Part shown: positions 1 to 6,499 of the stretch, piece by piece | How the letters are laid out: every line of letters begins with the position of its first letter | How positions within the stretch are numbered: the stretch's first letter is position 1 | Assembly: GCA_905216175.1 (NCBI GenBank) | Contig: CAJMSV010000045.1 | Location: 1 to 15,279 of the forward strand | From: an uncultured bacterium | Lineage (GTDB): Bacteria > Actinomycetota > Coriobacteriia > Coriobacteriales > Coriobacteriaceae | DNA length: 15,279 nt | Direction: 5' to 3' | The notes under the pieces: generated by a model | The model's input: the letters and a program-made list of their open reading frames with translations, nothing else | Told to the model about the DNA's origin: nothing | The model's database searches: none | Program-made: the position numbers and the translations under genes

Positions 1-1
1 G

Positions 2-784
2 GCCAAGCTCAATGGCTTTGACGCCGTCGAGGTGGCTGCCGGTGCTCGCAACACGCGTGGACTGGCTGCTGAGAATATTGACGCACCCGGCGTGGTGTAT
101 GCCGTGGACTACCTGACGGCCTCGACCGTCTCGATACTCGATGGCGGCGAGCCTGTCGTCGATGCATGCGGCCTGGACGTCGTGGTCAATGGCGGCGGCG
201 ATACCGGTAACGACTGCGTGGGCACCGCGGTACGTCAGGGTGCGCGCAGCGTGCGCCAGTTTGAGTTCTTGCCGGCGGCGCCTGATGCGCGCGCGGCGAG
301 CAACCCCTGGCCGCAGTGGCCCAACGTGAAGAAGACCGATTACGGCCAGCAGGAGGCCATCGCTGCCATGGGCGGCGAGATGCGCGCTTGGGGCGTGGAT
401 ACGCTCGAGGTGCTGCTGGATAAGAAGGGCGCTGCCGCGGGCCTGCGCGTGGTCGATCTGGACTGGTCGGCGGGAAAGCCCGAGCGCATCGCGGGCTCCG
501 AGCACGAGGTGCCGACGCAGCTGGTGCTCATCGCCTGCGGCTTCACGGGCCCGGAGCACAGTGTGTTCGACGCCGTTGGCGTGCCCGTTGCCACCGCTGG
601 TCGTCCGCTGCCTGTGATGGCCGCCGAGGGCTCGCATCTTGCGGCGCGTGGCGAGGGCGTCGCCGCGGATGCCGCGCCGGTGTATGTTGCCGGTGACGCT
701 CGCAACGGCAGCTCGCTCGTGGTGAGCGCCATGGCCGACGCCCTGGCCTGCGCTGCCGAAGTCGCCGAGGCGCTGGAGCTGTAA
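2..784 (+). CDS. gltD: Glutamate synthase (NADPH) small subunit, 3' part (5' end outside window)
   Basis: This is the C-terminal 260 residues of the FAD/NAD(P)H-binding small subunit of glutamate synthase, which passes electrons from NADPH to the large subunit for reductive transfer of the glutamine amide to 2-oxoglutarate in the cytoplasm. The frame is open to the left edge of the window, so the gene starts upstream. Visible marks are the second Rossmann nucleotide-binding motif VVVNGGGDTGNDCVGTAVRQ, the GltD-type segment NPWPQWPNVKKTDYG that follows it, and the C-terminal FAD-contact block VYVAGDARNGSSLVVSAM followed by an alanine-rich helix. The wording of these blocks matches the GltD branch better than other members of the GltD/thioredoxin-reductase-like superfamily. 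The large subunit gene gltB would be expected nearby, outside the window. The stop is TAA at 782-784, followed 31 bp later by a large palindrome. Confidence 0.9.
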   Translation, partial: AKLNGFDAVEVAAGARNTRGLAAENIDAPGVVYAVDYLTASTVSILDGGEPVVDACGLDVVVNGGGDTGNDCVGTAVRQGARSVRQFEFLPAAPDARAASNPWPQWPNVKKTDYGQQEAIAAMGGEMRAWGVDTLEVLLDKKGAAAGLRVVDLDWSAGKPERIAGSEHEVPTQLVLIACGFTGPEHSVFDAVGVPVATAGRPLPVMAAEGSHLAARGEGVAADAAPVYVAGDARNGSSLVVSAMADALACAAEVAEALEL

Positions 785-815
785 GGCGGCTGTCCACAGC
801 TGAATCGTCAAGGGC

Positions 816-897
816 TGTCCCCGAATGCCGGCCCAAAAGGAACGTCCCCAAGTGCCGGCAGCTGGGGACGTTCCTTATGTGCCGGCATTCGGGGACA
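816..897. repeat. Nested 82-bp palindrome downstream of gltD
   Basis: The outer arms are a perfect 17-bp inverted repeat (816-832 and 881-897, TGTCCCCGAATGCCGGC and its complement). The inner arms are a perfect 14-bp inverted repeat (837-850 and 863-876, AAGGAACGTCCCCA and its complement). They are separated by a 4/4-nt internal loop and enclose a 12-nt apex that itself contains the palindrome GCCGGC. As RNA it would be one very stable hairpin. It lies 31 bp after the gltD stop but has no T-tract, so it is not a canonical intrinsic terminator; it could still act as a transcript-end stabiliser. The GGGGAC core recurs in the palindrome at 5663-5709, so both may belong to a dispersed repeat family. 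The rest of the gap, 898-1199, shows no gene and no convincing promoter. Confidence 0.85.
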
Positions 898-1199
898 CTC
901 CTTGCGAGTTCGCAGGCGACTTTGTCATTTGCCGACGTGCAAGTGTTCATTCGTCGACGTTTGCGACTGTGCTACTCTGCTCTTTCTGTGGTGGTAGCGG
1001 GCGTTTGCCTCAAATGAGTGAACTGACTGTCTATATCTACCTGCGGTTTCTTTGCGGTGCGCTCATTCGGTCAAGTGTCCCGTCAAGTGTTTGGTCAGCA
1101 TCTGGTTTGCAGCCGGAGGCCTATTTTGTCCGTGCTGACAGTGGCTGCCCACCCTCCCCGTAAGCTCAAATTGAGGTTCATCAGTTTGAGGAGGATGCC

Positions 1200-1907
1200 G
1201 TGACTGACCACGTTTTAGACCGAGCGCATCTGGCTGAAGCCGTCGGCAACGATATTGCCGACATGGCCCATTTTTGGATGCTGCGGAAGTTTCAGTTTTT
1301 GGAGCCGGCGCGCGAGCAGTTTGAGATCATTGTCGACCCGTGGCTCAGCTATTGCACCGAGCCTTCCCAAAACGAAATCATGGCCTACAACATGGCATTT
1401 ACCGATTGGCTGCTCTTCGAGCGCCCCTATCGCCATGGCAAGACGCTGCTCGAGCTGTATGTTGACGAGCCGCCGGCATCGCTTTCGCCTGTCTCGCTCA
1501 AGCGGCTCGAGCAGGTACGCGACACGCAGTATTTCTCGCGCTTTGGCATTTTGGACAAGGATCCTGCGAACGGCATGGCTGCGCTGAAGGATACGCGCAC
1601 CGACCGTCGCTTTGATGTCTACGACCCGCATATCGTGCAAAAGGAGCATTGGAGCGACGGCGCGATTGCGGTGCGCCTCGCCTGCGTCGACGATGTCTGG
1701 CTGACGGCGGGGCAGCTCTACCTGTATGACATCGCGCGCCTGAGCGACACGGCGGTCGATGGGCCGGGTGCGGTGCATCCGGAGGACCTGCAGGACGGCT
1801 TCGACACCTCGTGCATCAGCTTCTTTTTGCGCCTGGTCCGCGACATCATGGGCGCCCAGGGGCGCTACGTAAAGTCCCTCAACATCTACGAGCAGGAGTG
1901 GGAGTAA
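1200..1907 (+). CDS. Hypothetical protein, 235 residues
   Basis: I do not recognise the family. The start is GTG at 1200, chosen because a strong GAGGAGG (1188-1194) lies 5 nt upstream; the ATG at 1195 runs into a stop after one codon. The protein looks soluble: no signal peptide or membrane segment. It is acidic and rich in aromatic residues (for example MAHFWMLRKFQF near residue 21 and FTDWLLFERPYRHGKTLLELYVDEP near 67-91). It ends in a helical stretch with SCISFFLRLVRDIMGAQGRY. Codon use looks native for the region, with the third-position G/C preference seen in gltD. It appears to stand alone: 415 bp separate it from gltD, and its stop is 36 bp before the first copy of the 57-bp repeat cluster. 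A nucleic-acid-linked role because of that cluster would be speculation. Confidence 0.75.
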   Translation: MTDHVLDRAHLAEAVGNDIADMAHFWMLRKFQFLEPAREQFEIIVDPWLSYCTEPSQNEIMAYNMAFTDWLLFERPYRHGKTLLELYVDEPPASLSPVSLKRLEQVRDTQYFSRFGILDKDPANGMAALKDTRTDRRFDVYDPHIVQKEHWSDGAIAVRLACVDDVWLTAGQLYLYDIARLSDTAVDGPGAVHPEDLQDGFDTSCISFFLRLVRDIMGAQGRYVKSLNIYEQEWE

Positions 1908-1943
1908 GGGATGGGCTGTCGCAGCGCCGCCGCGTGTCTATTT

Positions 1944-2240
1944 GTCTCGATCTGTAACGTTTAGGGACAAAAAACCGGTCTACCTGTTACAGATCGAGAC
2001 GAATGCTTGGGCGCTGCTGATTTGTCTAAATCTGTAACGTTTAGGGCCCTGGAGAACGTCTAACTGTTACAGATCGAGACGTTTGGCACCTGGTTGGGGG
2101 AATGTCTCGATCTGTAACATCTACAGGCTAAAAGTCGACCTTGCTGTTACAGATTGAGACGGAAGGTTGGCGGCTGCCGAAAGATCTTGTTCTGTAACAA
2201 CTAGAGGTTCAAAGACTGTCTTCCTGTTACAGATCAAGAC
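1944..2240. repeat. Cluster of four 57-bp palindromic elements at exact 80-bp period
   Basis: The copies are 1944-2000, 2024-2080, 2104-2160 and 2184-2240. Each is 15-nt left arm, 27-nt centre, 15-nt right arm, and the three gaps between copies are 23 bp each. Copy 1 has perfect arms (GTCTCGATCTGTAAC / GTTACAGATCGAGAC). Copy 3 has one G-T pair. Copies 2 and 4 are degraded in the left arm (GTCTAAATCTGTAAC and ATCTTGTTCTGTAAC) while their right arms are largely intact. The centres differ between copies but tend to begin with NNNTAG and to end with a C/T-rich stretch before the right arm. The cluster fills the gap between the hypothetical gene and the nuclease-like gene; the last copy ends 26 bp before the chosen ATG of the latter. 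Confidence 0.95.
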
Positions 2241-2266
2241 ATTTGTCAGCGGAGGCAACAGCGGCG

Positions 2267-3337
2267 ATGGTCCATTTGTCCGATGTGGTGGTGATGGAAG
2301 TGTCTAATACCGTTCTCAAACACAAGCATACGACTCGCAACACGCTGGCGCGGAACAGGACGCTCGCGCGTCTCACGGAGACGGCCAAGCAAGGTGCGCT
2401 GCTCGCAACGCATGACAATACCGAGCTCATGTGGCTGCGACGCCATGTTGGAACCGACGATATCGCGGAGCCCGAGCCGTACCTGTTCTGTTTTCAGCAT
2501 GATTGGGATGCATTGACGCCGGCGGAGCGAGCGCTGAGGACTATCAAAGGGCTTGCGGAATTTCATCCCGATTGGGCGTTTTGGGGCTATGACGCGGCGC
2601 TTTTGTGGGGTTTGGAGGTGCCGAATGATCTGCTCGGGCCGCGTTTTCTTGTTAAGACGGGCTGTTCGATGACGTTGAACAGCGGGTGCAGGTTGTTGCG
2701 TCCGCAGATGGCGGGCGCGCTCGAGCGTGTTGATGGCGTGCAGGTGACGTCATTTTGGCGCACGGTGGAGGATTGCTTGCTGCGTGCGCCGTTCTCCTAC
2801 GGGTTGGCGATTGCCGATTCTGCACTGCGGGCGAAAGGCGTTTCACGTGGGGATTTGTGCGAGCGCCTCCGCGCCGATTGCGAGGGCAAGCGAGGGTATC
2901 GCAGGGCACAGGTGATTGCGTCGTATGCGGACGGGATGTCCGAAAACGGTGGCGAGTCTCGGTTTCGAGCGTTCTTTATTGCATACGGCTTTCCGGTTCC
3001 GGAGTTGCAGGTGGAGTTTCGCGATCCGCTCGATTCGAGCCAGGTGTTTCGGGTCGATTATTTCTGGAGGCTCGAGGACGGGACATGTGTCATCGGCGAG
3101 CTCGACGGAAAGGGGAAGTATGCCTTGCAGAACGGCGAGGGCTGGGAGTCGGTCGACCCATTCGTGGCAGAACGTCAACGGGAGTCCCATCTGACAATGC
3201 TCGGGCACAAGGTGCTTCGGTTTACGTTTGATGAGCTCAAGAATCCGGGGAAGCTGGTTGAGAAGATGAGGTTGGCGGGTATTTCGCGACGGCCCGATTT
3301 GGCTGAGGAGTGGAGACGTCAGTGGTATGGGCGCTGA
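2267..3337 (+). CDS. AbiEi-like protein with C-terminal DUF559/Vsr-type nuclease-like domain
   Basis: The 356-residue product has an N-terminal half resembling AbiEi-type antitoxin/regulator proteins (residues about 30-125: an ARLTETAKQGALLAT stretch, then ALTPAERALRTIKGLAEFHPDWAFWGYDAALLWGLEVP). Its C-terminal domain (about 225-340) resembles DUF559 and the very-short-patch-repair endonuclease fold: ESRFR at 230, FRVDYFW with Asp264, then GELDGKGKY with Glu278, Asp280 and Lys282, and a closing HKVLRFTFDEL. These are plausible PD-(D/E)xK-type catalytic residues; activity is not shown. No AbiEii-type toxin gene is adjacent, so it is an orphan. I chose ATG 2267 because GGAGG lies at 2251-2255 (11-nt spacing); an in-frame TTG at 2243 and an ATG at 2294 are alternatives. 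The gene sits tightly between palindromic elements: 26 bp from the upstream cluster and 8 bp before the downstream pair. Any promoter must therefore lie in or before the repeats. It has fewer third-position G/C codons than its neighbours, hinting at a separate origin. Confidence 0.8.
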   Translation: MVHLSDVVVMEVSNTVLKHKHTTRNTLARNRTLARLTETAKQGALLATHDNTELMWLRRHVGTDDIAEPEPYLFCFQHDWDALTPAERALRTIKGLAEFHPDWAFWGYDAALLWGLEVPNDLLGPRFLVKTGCSMTLNSGCRLLRPQMAGALERVDGVQVTSFWRTVEDCLLRAPFSYGLAIADSALRAKGVSRGDLCERLRADCEGKRGYRRAQVIASYADGMSENGGESRFRAFFIAYGFPVPELQVEFRDPLDSSQVFRVDYFWRLEDGTCVIGELDGKGKYALQNGEGWESVDPFVAERQRESHLTMLGHKVLRFTFDELKNPGKLVEKMRLAGISRRPDLAEEWRRQWYGR

Positions 3338-3345
3338 GAGGTTTT

Positions 3346-3483
3346 GTCTCAATCTGTAACGTTTAGAGGTTATTTGAGCTCGTAACTGTTACAGATCGAG
3401 ACAAACCGGTGAAGCGTCGACCGAATGTCTTGATCTGTAACAGCAAGGGGCCCAACAACCCTGTATCTGTTACAGATCGAGAC
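3346..3483. repeat. Pair of 57-bp palindromic elements downstream of the nuclease-like gene
   Basis: The copies are 3346-3402 and 3427-3483, separated by 24 bp. Arms are GTCTCAATCTGTAAC / GTTACAGATCGAGAC (one A-C mismatch) and GTCTTGATCTGTAAC / GTTACAGATCGAGAC (one T-G pair). The first copy starts 8 bp after the stop of the nuclease-like gene. The 24-bp gap contains GTCGACCG at 3416-3423, three bases before the second copy; the same octamer sits at the same offset in the pair at 12570-12707. From 3484 to 3632 there is a 149-bp leader before the amidohydrolase gene. Confidence 0.95.
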
Positions 3484-3632
3484 ACTTCCCTGGTGTCGCT
3501 GGGGTGGGACTGCAGCGTATTCCGTCCCCCACATCCCCTCTTCCCTCCGTTAACCGATATGTCTGTGGCAATCGGGCTACACTGGATAATAATGGACAGA
3601 TGTTCAAGTTTTCTGAGGGGGAGGAGCTCGAT

Positions 3633-5003
3633 ATGGCGTCTGCCGATCGTTCCACGTTGTTTATCAATGCGACCGTCCTGGATGGTTCGGAACATATGGA
3701 GCCGCAGCCCGACATGGCCGTGGCCGTTGAGCGCGGTCTCATCACGTGGATGGGGCCGAGTGCTGTGGCGCAGGCGCCTGCAGGTGCCGAGGTCATCGAC
3801 CTGGCAGGGGCGTATCTCATGCCAGGTCTAATCAATATGCATGTGCATCTGTGCGGCTCGGGCAAGCCGGTTTCGGCGGGCGATGCGGGTGCGCTGATGA
3901 AGAAGCTCGATAATCCCGTGGGGCGCGCCATCGTGCGCCATATCCTCAAAGGTAGCGCCCAGCAGCAGCTGGCAAGTGGCGTGACTACGGTGCGCGGCGC
4001 GGGCGACCCGCTGTTTGCCGATCTTGCCGTGCGCGATGCTATCGATGCCGGCAAGTATCAAGGTCCTCGCCTGGTGGCGCCGGGAACGGGCGTCACGGTG
4101 CCGGGCGGCCATGGTGCGGGCTTGTTCGCCCAGGTGGCAAACAGTCCCGCCGAGGCAGCCGAACAGGTGCGCGACCTGTATGCGCGCGGTGCCGACGTCA
4201 TTAAGCTGTTCGTAACGGGCGGTGTGTTCGATGCGACCGAGGTGGGCGAGCCGGGCGTGCTGCGTATGCCGGTGGAGGTTGCCGCGGCGGCGTGCAAGGC
4301 GGCGCACGATATGGGCCTTCCGGTCATGGCCCATATCGAGAGTACCGAGGGTGTGAAGGTTGCGCTTGAGGCCGGCGTTGACACGATTGAGCACGGCGCT
4401 CCGTTGACGTCCGAGATTCTGGAGCTGTACCGTGGCGCCGCGGGCACGCAGCTCGAGGGGCGTGCGCCGAGTGTGACCTGCACTATCAGCCCGGCGCTGC
4501 CGTTTGTGTTGCTCGACCCGGAAAAGACCCATTCGACCGATACACAAAAGAAGAACGGCGACATCGTGTGCTCGGGCATCATCGAGAGCGCCCGTGCCGC
4601 ACTGGAAGCTGGCGTTAAGGTGGGCCTTGGCACGGACTCGAGCTGCCCGTTCGTGACGCAGTACGACATGTGGCGTGAGGTGGCCTATTTTGCCAAGTAC
4701 GTGGGTGTGAGTAACGCCTTCGCGCTGCATACGGCCACGCAGGTCAATGCCGAGCTGCTGGGGCTGGGCGGCGAGACCGGCACAATCGAGTGCGGCAAGG
4801 CCGCCGATATCCTGGTGACGCGCAAGAGCCCGCTCGATGACCTGTGCGCACTGCGTGAGCCGGCGTACGTGATGTGCCGTGGTGATCTGGTGCGCAAACT
4901 CAAGGTGAAGCGTATTCCCGAGGTGGACGCCGAGCTCGACACGATTATGGCCATGCCGTCCGAGGCACTGGCCGAGGAGCTCGCCCGCGACGGCGTGGCA
5001 TAG
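3633..5003 (+). CDS. Metal-dependent amidohydrolase, imidazolonepropionase/prolidase-like
   Basis: This is a 456-residue cytoplasmic hydrolase of the amidohydrolase superfamily; the substrate cannot be told from sequence (imidazolonepropionase-like and Xaa-Pro dipeptidase-like members share this pattern). An N-terminal beta-sandwich segment (residues 8-62) leads into the metal site: the HxH pair in INMHVHL (His70, His72), Lys191 in DVIKLFVTGG (candidate carboxylated bridging lysine), His234 in PVMAHIES, His254 in DTIEHGAP and Asp335 in GLGTDSS. The C-terminal GKAADILV block (389-396) is the usual closing motif of the family. All expected ligands are present, so it should be active. The start is ATG 3633 because GAGGAG (3621-3626) is 6 nt upstream; longer in-frame starts run back into the repeat region and lack a ribosome site. 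A weak -10-like GATAAT lies at 3585-3590. It is transcribed alone and ends at a terminator. Confidence 0.85.
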   Translation: MASADRSTLFINATVLDGSEHMEPQPDMAVAVERGLITWMGPSAVAQAPAGAEVIDLAGAYLMPGLINMHVHLCGSGKPVSAGDAGALMKKLDNPVGRAIVRHILKGSAQQQLASGVTTVRGAGDPLFADLAVRDAIDAGKYQGPRLVAPGTGVTVPGGHGAGLFAQVANSPAEAAEQVRDLYARGADVIKLFVTGGVFDATEVGEPGVLRMPVEVAAAACKAAHDMGLPVMAHIESTEGVKVALEAGVDTIEHGAPLTSEILELYRGAAGTQLEGRAPSVTCTISPALPFVLLDPEKTHSTDTQKKNGDIVCSGIIESARAALEAGVKVGLGTDSSCPFVTQYDMWREVAYFAKYVGVSNAFALHTATQVNAELLGLGGETGTIECGKAADILVTRKSPLDDLCALREPAYVMCRGDLVRKLKVKRIPEVDAELDTIMAMPSEALAEELARDGVA

Positions 5004-5007
5004 GTGT

Positions 5008-5030
5008 GACAAAGGGGCAATCCCTTTGTC
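5008..5030 (+). other. Small hairpin just after the amidohydrolase stop
   Basis: GACAAAGGG at 5008-5016 pairs perfectly with CCCTTTGTC at 5022-5030 across a 5-nt loop, starting 4 nt after the stop codon. It has no T-tract of its own and sits immediately before the terminator at 5037-5075, so it probably adds 3'-end stability to the transcript. Confidence 0.55.
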
Positions 5031-5036
5031 ATAATC

Positions 5037-5075
5037 AAAAAAGCCGAGGTCTCAGTGCGAGGCCTCGGCTTTTTT
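5037..5075. terminator. Bidirectional intrinsic terminator
   Basis: The stem AAAAAAGCCGAGG (5037-5049) pairs with CCTCGGCTTTTTT (5063-5075) around a 13-nt loop. There is a run of T on the + strand and a run of A on the left, which reads as T on the - strand. It therefore can stop both the amidohydrolase transcript (+, stop at 5003) and the convergent zinc-ribbon gene (-, stop at 5134). Confidence 0.92.
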
Positions 5076-5133
5076 CGAACAAATACTTAAGACTGGGACA
5101 AACAAACCTGATTAATTGTCCCGCGTGCGGCGG

Positions 5134-5607
5134 CTAGGAGCGCGTTTCCATCTTGGCGTGGCACTTGGGGCAGGTGACGCGGATCTTGCCCTTGCCCTTG
5201 GGGACGGAGAGCATCTGGCCGCAGTTGGGGCACTTGAGGTATGCCGTGGTCTTGCGGCCCTTCCACATCTTCTTGGCTGTGCGCTTGGCACGTTCAAAGT
5301 CTTCCTTGCTAGTACCGGCTGCGCGCGAGGCGTTGGCCGCTGCAGCTCCGCCGCCCAAGCTGGCGACGAACTTGCCCAAGCCGGGAACATTGGCGGTCGT
5401 GGCGACAAAGGCCTCGTTCTCCTTGCGACGTGCGTCGATATTTTTGGACAGGCCGCGCAGCACGCCAATCACGATTACGGCGATGGCAATCCAGCTGAGC
5501 CACTGGATGCGGGCTATCGATCCGATCATGGCGACGATAATGCCTGCGAAGCCCATCACGATGGTGAGTTCGTCAGCGCCATTGCGGCCCTTCATAAAGT
5601 CATTCAT
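5134..5607 (-). CDS. Small membrane protein with C-terminal zinc ribbon
   Basis: This 157-residue protein of unknown role has two closely spaced hydrophobic segments near the N-terminus (about residues 14-30, LTIVMGFAGIIVAMIGS, and 34-52, IQWLSWIAIAVIVIGVLRG). A basic, alanine-rich linker follows, with RRKENEAF and KRTAKKMWKGRK. The C-terminal zinc ribbon is made of two CPxC knuckles (YLKCPNCGQ and VTCPKCHA), four cysteines suited to one structural zinc. This layout fits a membrane-anchored protein with a cytoplasmic zinc ribbon. The start ATG at 5607 has GAAAGG about 8 nt upstream. A -10-like TATAAG on the - strand (5641-5646) suggests its own promoter, without a clear -35. It shares the terminator at 5037-5075 with the convergent amidohydrolase gene. 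No functional link to the copper genes upstream is evident. Confidence 0.75.
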   Translation of the reverse strand: MNDFMKGRNGADELTIVMGFAGIIVAMIGSIARIQWLSWIAIAVIVIGVLRGLSKNIDARRKENEAFVATTANVPGLGKFVASLGGGAAAANASRAAGTSKEDFERAKRTAKKMWKGRKTTAYLKCPNCGQMLSVPKGKGKIRVTCPKCHAKMETRS

Positions 5608-5662
5608 GCAAATTGCCTTTCATTCGATATGCCGCACGCCCTTATACCCGATTTAGAGCAAG

Positions 5663-5709
5663 GGGGACAGGTTAATCTGCACCAATGTGGCGCAAACGTA
5701 CCTGTCCCC
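5663..5709. repeat. Inverted repeat with GGGGACAGGT arms
   Basis: GGGGACAGGT at 5663-5672 is the exact complement of ACCTGTCCCC at 5700-5709, with a 27-nt loop. It is followed by a further TGTCCCCAA at 5713-5720. It lies between the csoR stop and the zinc-ribbon gene start, so it could end the copper operon transcript, although no T-run follows on the - strand. The GGGGAC core is shared with the palindrome at 816-897. Confidence 0.7.
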
Positions 5710-5720
5710 AATGTCCCCAA

Positions 5721-5993
5721 TTACTTGGAGAGCTTGTCGACGACGCGTTCGATTTCGGCGAGTTTGGCGGCTTTGAGGTCTTCGTCGCCCGATTCGATTG
5801 CCGAAGTCACGCAGCCCTCTATATGCGCCTTGAGCACGTCGGCGTTAATGCGCGCGAGGAGCGCCTGTGTTGCCATGAGCTGCGTGGAAATATCGACGCA
5901 ATAGCGGTCCTCCTCGACCATGCGCAGGATGCCGTCGATCTGTCCGCGTGCCGTCTTGAGCATGCGGGTCACCGATTTGTGGTCTGCCATCAT
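5721..5993 (-). CDS. csoR: Copper-sensing transcriptional repressor CsoR
   Basis: This is a 90-residue all-helical repressor of the CsoR/RcnR family. These proteins bind G/C-rich operators when metal-free and release DNA on binding Cu(I). The copper ligands are visible as the Cys-His-Cys triad: Cys37 in DRYCVDI, and His61 and Cys65 in LKAHIEGCV. The family core (LKTARGQIDGILRMVEEDRYC, then ISTQLMATQALLARINADVLKAHI) is complete and length is typical. The start is the ATG at 5993, with GAGG at 6001-6004 seven nt upstream; a much longer upstream in-frame extension is arginine-rich shadow sequence through the inter-gene palindrome and copZ. It is last in the copper block, 137 bp after copZ, and likely represses the copA promoter (operator at 8893-8911). 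Confidence 0.93.
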   Translation of the reverse strand: MMADHKSVTRMLKTARGQIDGILRMVEEDRYCVDISTQLMATQALLARINADVLKAHIEGCVTSAIESGDEDLKAAKLAEIERVVDKLSK

Positions 5994-6028
5994 GGCGGGT
6001 CCTCGTTTCTGGTCGATCTTCCGGATGT

Positions 6029-6116
6029 CCCCCCTGTCAGTTGCGGTGAAATACGGACTGTTTAAGGGCCTAGGGCGGCTCAACAGTCCGTATTTCACCG
6101 CAACTTCTGAGGGGGG
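6029..6116. repeat. Perfect 24-bp inverted repeat between copZ and csoR
   Basis: The arms at 6039-6062 and 6082-6105 are exact complements over 24 bp (begin AGTTGCGGTGAAATACGG) around a 19-nt loop. Outside them a C-run (6029-6034) can pair with a G-run (6111-6116) across a small internal loop. It occupies most of the 137-bp gap between copZ and csoR. It is far longer than a terminator needs and has no T-tract. It looks like a dispersed palindromic element inserted in the copper operon. As RNA it would form a strong hairpin that could lower read-through into csoR or set the relative levels of the two genes. Confidence 0.9.
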
Positions 6117-6130
6117 GCAGGTGGCGCCTG

Positions 6131-6352
6131 CTACGCGGCGGTTACGGACAGGGCATGGAATTTCTCGCCGGCGCCCTCGACGGCGGCGGCGAGCTGCTCG
6201 GCGGTCACGGTGTCGGCGCACTCCACCTGGACAGTCTGGGTCTCGTGATCGGCGTCGGCATCGGTCACGCCGGCAACGTTGAGCAGCGCCGTCTCGACGG
6301 TGGCGTCGCAGTGGCCGCACATAAGGCCGGAAGTCTTAATTGTGAAACGCAT
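6131..6352 (-). CDS. copZ: Heavy-metal-associated (HMA) copper chaperone, CopZ-like
   Basis: This 73-residue single HMA domain binds Cu(I) in the cytoplasm and delivers it to the copper ATPase or to CsoR. The metal site is SGLMCGHCDATVE, with Cys12 and Cys15 as ligands, followed by the ferredoxin-like beta-alpha-beta pattern (VAGVTDADADHETQTVQVE, then VTAEQLAAAVEGAGEKF). The start is ATG 6352, with GAGG seven nt upstream; a longer in-frame start at 6406 would put 18 poorly conserved residues before the domain. It lies 147 bp downstream of copA on the same strand and upstream of csoR. The copA-copZ gap contains a small hairpin (CGCGTAT / ATACGCG, 6416-6422 and 6427-6433) but no clear terminator. 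Confidence 0.9.
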   Translation of the reverse strand: MRFTIKTSGLMCGHCDATVETALLNVAGVTDADADHETQTVQVECADTVTAEQLAAAVEGAGEKFHALSVTAA

Positions 6353-6499
6353 GGATATTCCTCTCTGTTGTGTCGGCTTTCCCAGGCACCCGACCTTGAC
6401 CTTCAAGCCGTCGCTCGCGTATCAAAATACGCGTCGCTCCTCTTTCAGGTCAATCTCGGGCATCTGGAAAACCCGTTCTAAATGGACTGAATGGTGAGC

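Noticed and set aside
825..1163. Open reading frame of 112 codons after gltD
   Set aside because: Its first third is the nested palindrome, it has no ribosome site, and the product resembles no family.
1944..2240. CRISPR array
   Set aside because: The regular 80-bp period suggests one at first glance, but the repeated arms alternate in orientation, are only 15 nt, and no cas genes are present. It is a tandem of palindromes.
2267..3337. Type IV toxin-antitoxin pair AbiEi/AbiEii
   Set aside because: Only the AbiEi-like half is seen, fused to a nuclease-like domain; neither neighbour resembles an AbiEii nucleotidyltransferase toxin.
3828..5012. Antisense frame of 394 codons opposite the amidohydrolase
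   Set aside because: The amidohydrolase on the + strand has all its metal ligands; the antisense product is His/Arg-rich shadow sequence.
6416..6433. Terminator between copA and copZ
   Set aside because: The 7-bp hairpin has no T-tract on either strand and is too short to call.
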